DNA from: Clostridiales bacterium DTU092
Lineage (GTDB): Bacteria; Bacillota; Clostridia; Caldicoprobacterales; Caldicoprobacteraceae
NCBI GenBank assembly: GCA_001513505.1
Contig: LFTM01000118.1
Location: 5,432 to 13,884, forward strand
Direction of reading: 5' to 3'
Length of the DNA stretch: 8,453 nt
Shown piece after piece: positions 6,913 to 8,453 of the stretch. The notes beneath the pieces are model-generated. The model made no database searches. It saw only the letters and a program-made list of their open reading frames with translations, and was not told where the DNA came from. The position numbers and the translations under genes were made by a program. Within the stretch, counting starts at the first letter, position 1; every line of letters begins with the position of its first letter.

Positions 6913-8040
6913 TTATAATAATATTTTACACGGTCCAACCGATTCCCTGATAATCAGTTTAACAGGTACAATGGTTTTTATCTGCTTCCTCTCTTTATTC
7001 TCAATCATTTCAATGACTGTGTCAGCTGCAGCCCTGCCAATTTCATAGAAATTCTGTTCAACAGTTGTCAGCATTATACCTACCTGTTCCAATATATCCA
7101 AATTATCAAAACCAACAATAGATATATCCTGAGGAATCTTTATCCCCATATCAAGCAAAGTGTTTTGGACCCAGACAGCTATATAATCGTTTTCAGCAAT
7201 AATAGCTGTGACACCTTTTTCTAACAATCTTTCCAAAACCGGCTTTAGGAAATCCATTCTGCTATATTTCTGGACGATATATTTCTTTTGATCCCTTAAA
7301 CCGAATACGGTATAATCGGGATCAACTTTTAGCCCATGGTCCACCATTGCTGTACAATAACCAAAGAAGCGCTGGCGTACCGTACTGATGGATTCTATGG
7401 CAGAAAAAGCTAAATAGGCAATTTTTTTATGCCCTAACTCCACCAGATGTGAAACCGCTTCATATGTTCCGTTAAAATTATCACTTATGACATAGCTTAT
7501 AGGCATGGATTCATAATGTTTGTCAATAGTAACTATCGGATACCCTGTAATGTGCATTGTATAAAGAAGATCAAAATGGGATCTGGATATAGGGTAGTAA
7601 ATCAGCCCGCTTATCCCATCCTTGGGTATGCTCAGCAGTAAATCCCTCTCGTGTTTTTCATCTTCGGTCATATGGATGGTAAGGTAATAACCCTTTTTAT
7701 TGACTGCATCGGTTGCACCTTGAACATAATCCATATTCCTCCCCCGCATACTTGTGGAAGGAATAATTATGGAGATAACATTCTTTGCACCCGGTTGATT
7801 GGGTTTTTTCTGAAACAGATCCAATACAAAGCTTCCCTGTCCCCTTTTTCGGTATATCAGTCCTTCCCTTTCCAGCTCTTCCAATGCTCTCTTGGTTGTA
7901 ATTCTGCTTACCCCAAATATCTCGGCCATCTCCATCTCGGTAGGCAGCTGGTCTCCGGGCATCAGCTCACGGTTAACTATCTTATCCCTGTAGTGCTCGA
8001 AAATCTGTTCGTATAAAGGTTTCTTTCTCTCGTCAGGCAT
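6913..8040 (-). CDS. Transcriptional regulator with GntR-type DNA-binding and LacI-type sugar-sensing domains (AraR architecture)
   Basis: This 375-residue protein has a winged helix-turn-helix of the GntR family at about residues 8-73, with LPTE (32-35) and the recognition helix region VSRITTKRAL (44-53), then GLIYRKRGQGSFV as the wing. From about residue 87 to 370 it has a periplasmic-binding-protein-like sensor as in LacI/GalR proteins: NVISIIIPS, LVELGHKKIAYL, AIIAENDYIA, ISIVGFDN and a C-terminal VPVKLIIRES. This combination is that of B. subtilis AraR, a repressor released by a sugar ligand. ATG at 8040 has AAGGAGGA 5 nt upstream. It sits at the head of the sugar-uptake operon and has its own promoter with a palindrome, suggesting autoregulation and control of the operon. 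The ligand is presumably the imported compound or a derivative; arabinose specificity should not be assumed. Confidence 0.93.
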   Translation of the reverse strand: MPDERKKPLYEQIFEHYRDKIVNRELMPGDQLPTEMEMAEIFGVSRITTKRALEELEREGLIYRKRGQGSFVLDLFQKKPNQPGAKNVISIIIPSTSMRGRNMDYVQGATDAVNKKGYYLTIHMTEDEKHERDLLLSIPKDGISGLIYYPISRSHFDLLYTMHITGYPIVTIDKHYESMPISYVISDNFNGTYEAVSHLVELGHKKIAYLAFSAIESISTVRQRFFGYCTAMVDHGLKVDPDYTVFGLRDQKKYIVQKYSRMDFLKPVLERLLEKGVTAIIAENDYIAVWVQNTLLDMGIKIPQDISIVGFDNLDILEQVGIMLTTVEQNFYEIGRAAADTVIEMIENKERKQIKTIVPVKLIIRESVGPCKILL

Positions 8041-8160
8041 CCGGGTCCTCCTTCCCGAATATATCCGAATTGGTTACTGCCCAACATCACCAATAATCCG
8101 CTTACAAATGCAGTTTATTGTGCTGTTTAGCAGGTTAAATCATATAATCACAGCGGGAAC

Positions 8161-8176
8161 ATTTGATATATCAAAT
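8161..8176. promoter_or_regulatory. Perfect 16-bp palindromic candidate operator
   Basis: ATTTGATATATCAAAT is its own reverse complement. It lies 20 bp downstream of the -10 box of the regulator gene, where repressor binding would give autorepression. Length and the ATTTG...CAAAT outer arms resemble what I recall of AraR-type operators. A related imperfect copy is at 6762-6777. Confidence 0.6.
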
Positions 8177-8196
8177 TGCTAATTATAATATGTAAA

Positions 8197-8225
8197 AGTA
8201 TACCATTGATTTATGGATATGTCAA
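8197..8225 (-). promoter_or_regulatory. Promoter of the regulator gene
   Basis: TTGACA (8225-8220) and TATACT (8202-8197) are separated by 17 nt, close to the ideal sigma-A promoter. An A-rich stretch with eight consecutive A on the minus strand lies about 25 bp upstream of the -35 and could act as an UP element. The start would be near 8190, giving a 5' leader of about 150 nt with the palindrome near its beginning. I see no other strong element in 8041-8160, only a weak inverted repeat (8070-8074 with 8089-8093). Confidence 0.8.
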
Positions 8226-8290
8226 CTAAATTGCAAATAACAACTTATATGGTTTTTTTTGGGGTTATATAACAATAATAAGCCAAATGA

Positions 8291-8312
8291 AAAAAGGGCT
8301 TAAAGCCCTTTT
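8291..8312 (-). terminator. Rho-independent terminator of the upstream partial gene
   Basis: The stem AAAAGGGC (8312-8305, minus-strand sense) pairs with GCCCTTTT (8299-8292) around a 5-nt loop. The transcript then runs into six T on the minus strand (8295-8290). It begins 15 nt after the stop codon at 8328. It would isolate the regulator's promoter from the upstream gene. The symmetric sequence also leaves TTTT on the plus strand, so weak bidirectional action is possible. Confidence 0.85.
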
Positions 8313-8327
8313 GCACACGCTTCAGCC

Positions 8328-8453
8328 CTATATATAGTTTAAACCATTAGGCCACGGCAGTGGAATTGGAAAAACCCTATCCCACGGCTCACCACAGGAA
8401 AGCCGGTCAACATCAGCAAATAAAAACCTTGTCAAAGTTTCCAGATCATCATG
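8328..8453 (-). CDS. C-terminal end of an unrecognised protein (5' end outside window)
   Basis: A minus-strand frame enters the window at 8453 and runs 41 codons to TAG (8330-8328). The residues look like genuine protein (TRFLFADVDRLSCG, then a Pro/Trp-rich tail PIPLPWPNGLNYI), and a good terminator follows after 15 nt. I do not recognise the family. It is a separate transcription unit upstream of the regulator, so a functional link to the operon is not implied. Confidence 0.6.
   Translation of the reverse strand, partial: HDDLETLTRFLFADVDRLSCGEPWDRVFPIPLPWPNGLNYI

Noticed and set aside
7449..7462. Catabolite-repression (cre)-like sequence TGAAACCGCTTCAT
   Set aside because: It mismatches the cre consensus at several key positions and lies inside the regulator coding sequence.

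Overview
The window carries a single functional unit, all on the minus strand, from what looks like an anaerobic Gram-positive bacterium of the Clostridia. The support for this is moderate-to-low GC by eye, strong AGGAGG-type ribosome binding sites, consensus TTGACA/TATAAT-like promoters, a lipoprotein sugar-binding protein with a Ser/Thr/Asp-rich linker, and an oxygen-sensitive glycyl radical enzyme with its activase. No rRNA, tRNA, CRISPR array, insertion sequence or phage gene was seen.

Reading in the direction of transcription (high to low coordinates), the layout is as follows. (1) 8453-8328 is the last 41 codons of an unrecognised gene, followed by a rho-independent terminator at 8312-8291. 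(2) At 8225-8197 a near-perfect sigma-A promoter, with a perfect 16-bp palindrome just downstream, drives a GntR-HTH/LacI-sensor regulator of AraR architecture (8040-6913). (3) A second near-perfect promoter (6835-6807) opens a leader of about 380 nt. The leader carries an operator-like palindrome resembling the first one and two stable hairpins whose G-U wobbles fit transcription on this strand. (4) Next come a CUT1-type sugar-binding lipoprotein (6421-5057), a perfect 15-bp intercistronic hairpin, and two MalF/MalG-type permeases with touching ends (4895-3978 and 3978-3091). (5) A radical-SAM glycyl radical enzyme activase (2964-2029) follows. (6) Last is a pyruvate-formate-lyase-family glycyl radical enzyme (1903 to beyond base 1), of which 634 codons are visible; the C-terminal glycyl radical loop lies outside the window.

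The simplest reading is a catabolic island. The regulator senses a sugar-like ligand, the ABC importer brings in an unphosphorylated sugar, glycoside or polyol, and the glycyl radical enzyme, activated by its partner, performs a radical cleavage or dehydration on it or on a derivative. No ATPase subunit is encoded here, so the importer probably borrows a shared MsmK/UgpC-type ATPase.

The most notable point is the glycyl radical enzyme. Its presumed catalytic cysteine sits in a Gly-Cys-Asn-Trp motif, not the Gly-Cys-Val-Glu motif of the well-known diol, choline, hydroxyproline and isethionate eliminases and not the Cys-Cys pair of pyruvate formate-lyase. The reaction is therefore open, and the linkage to sugar import makes it a good candidate for an uncharacterised radical sugar-degradation step.
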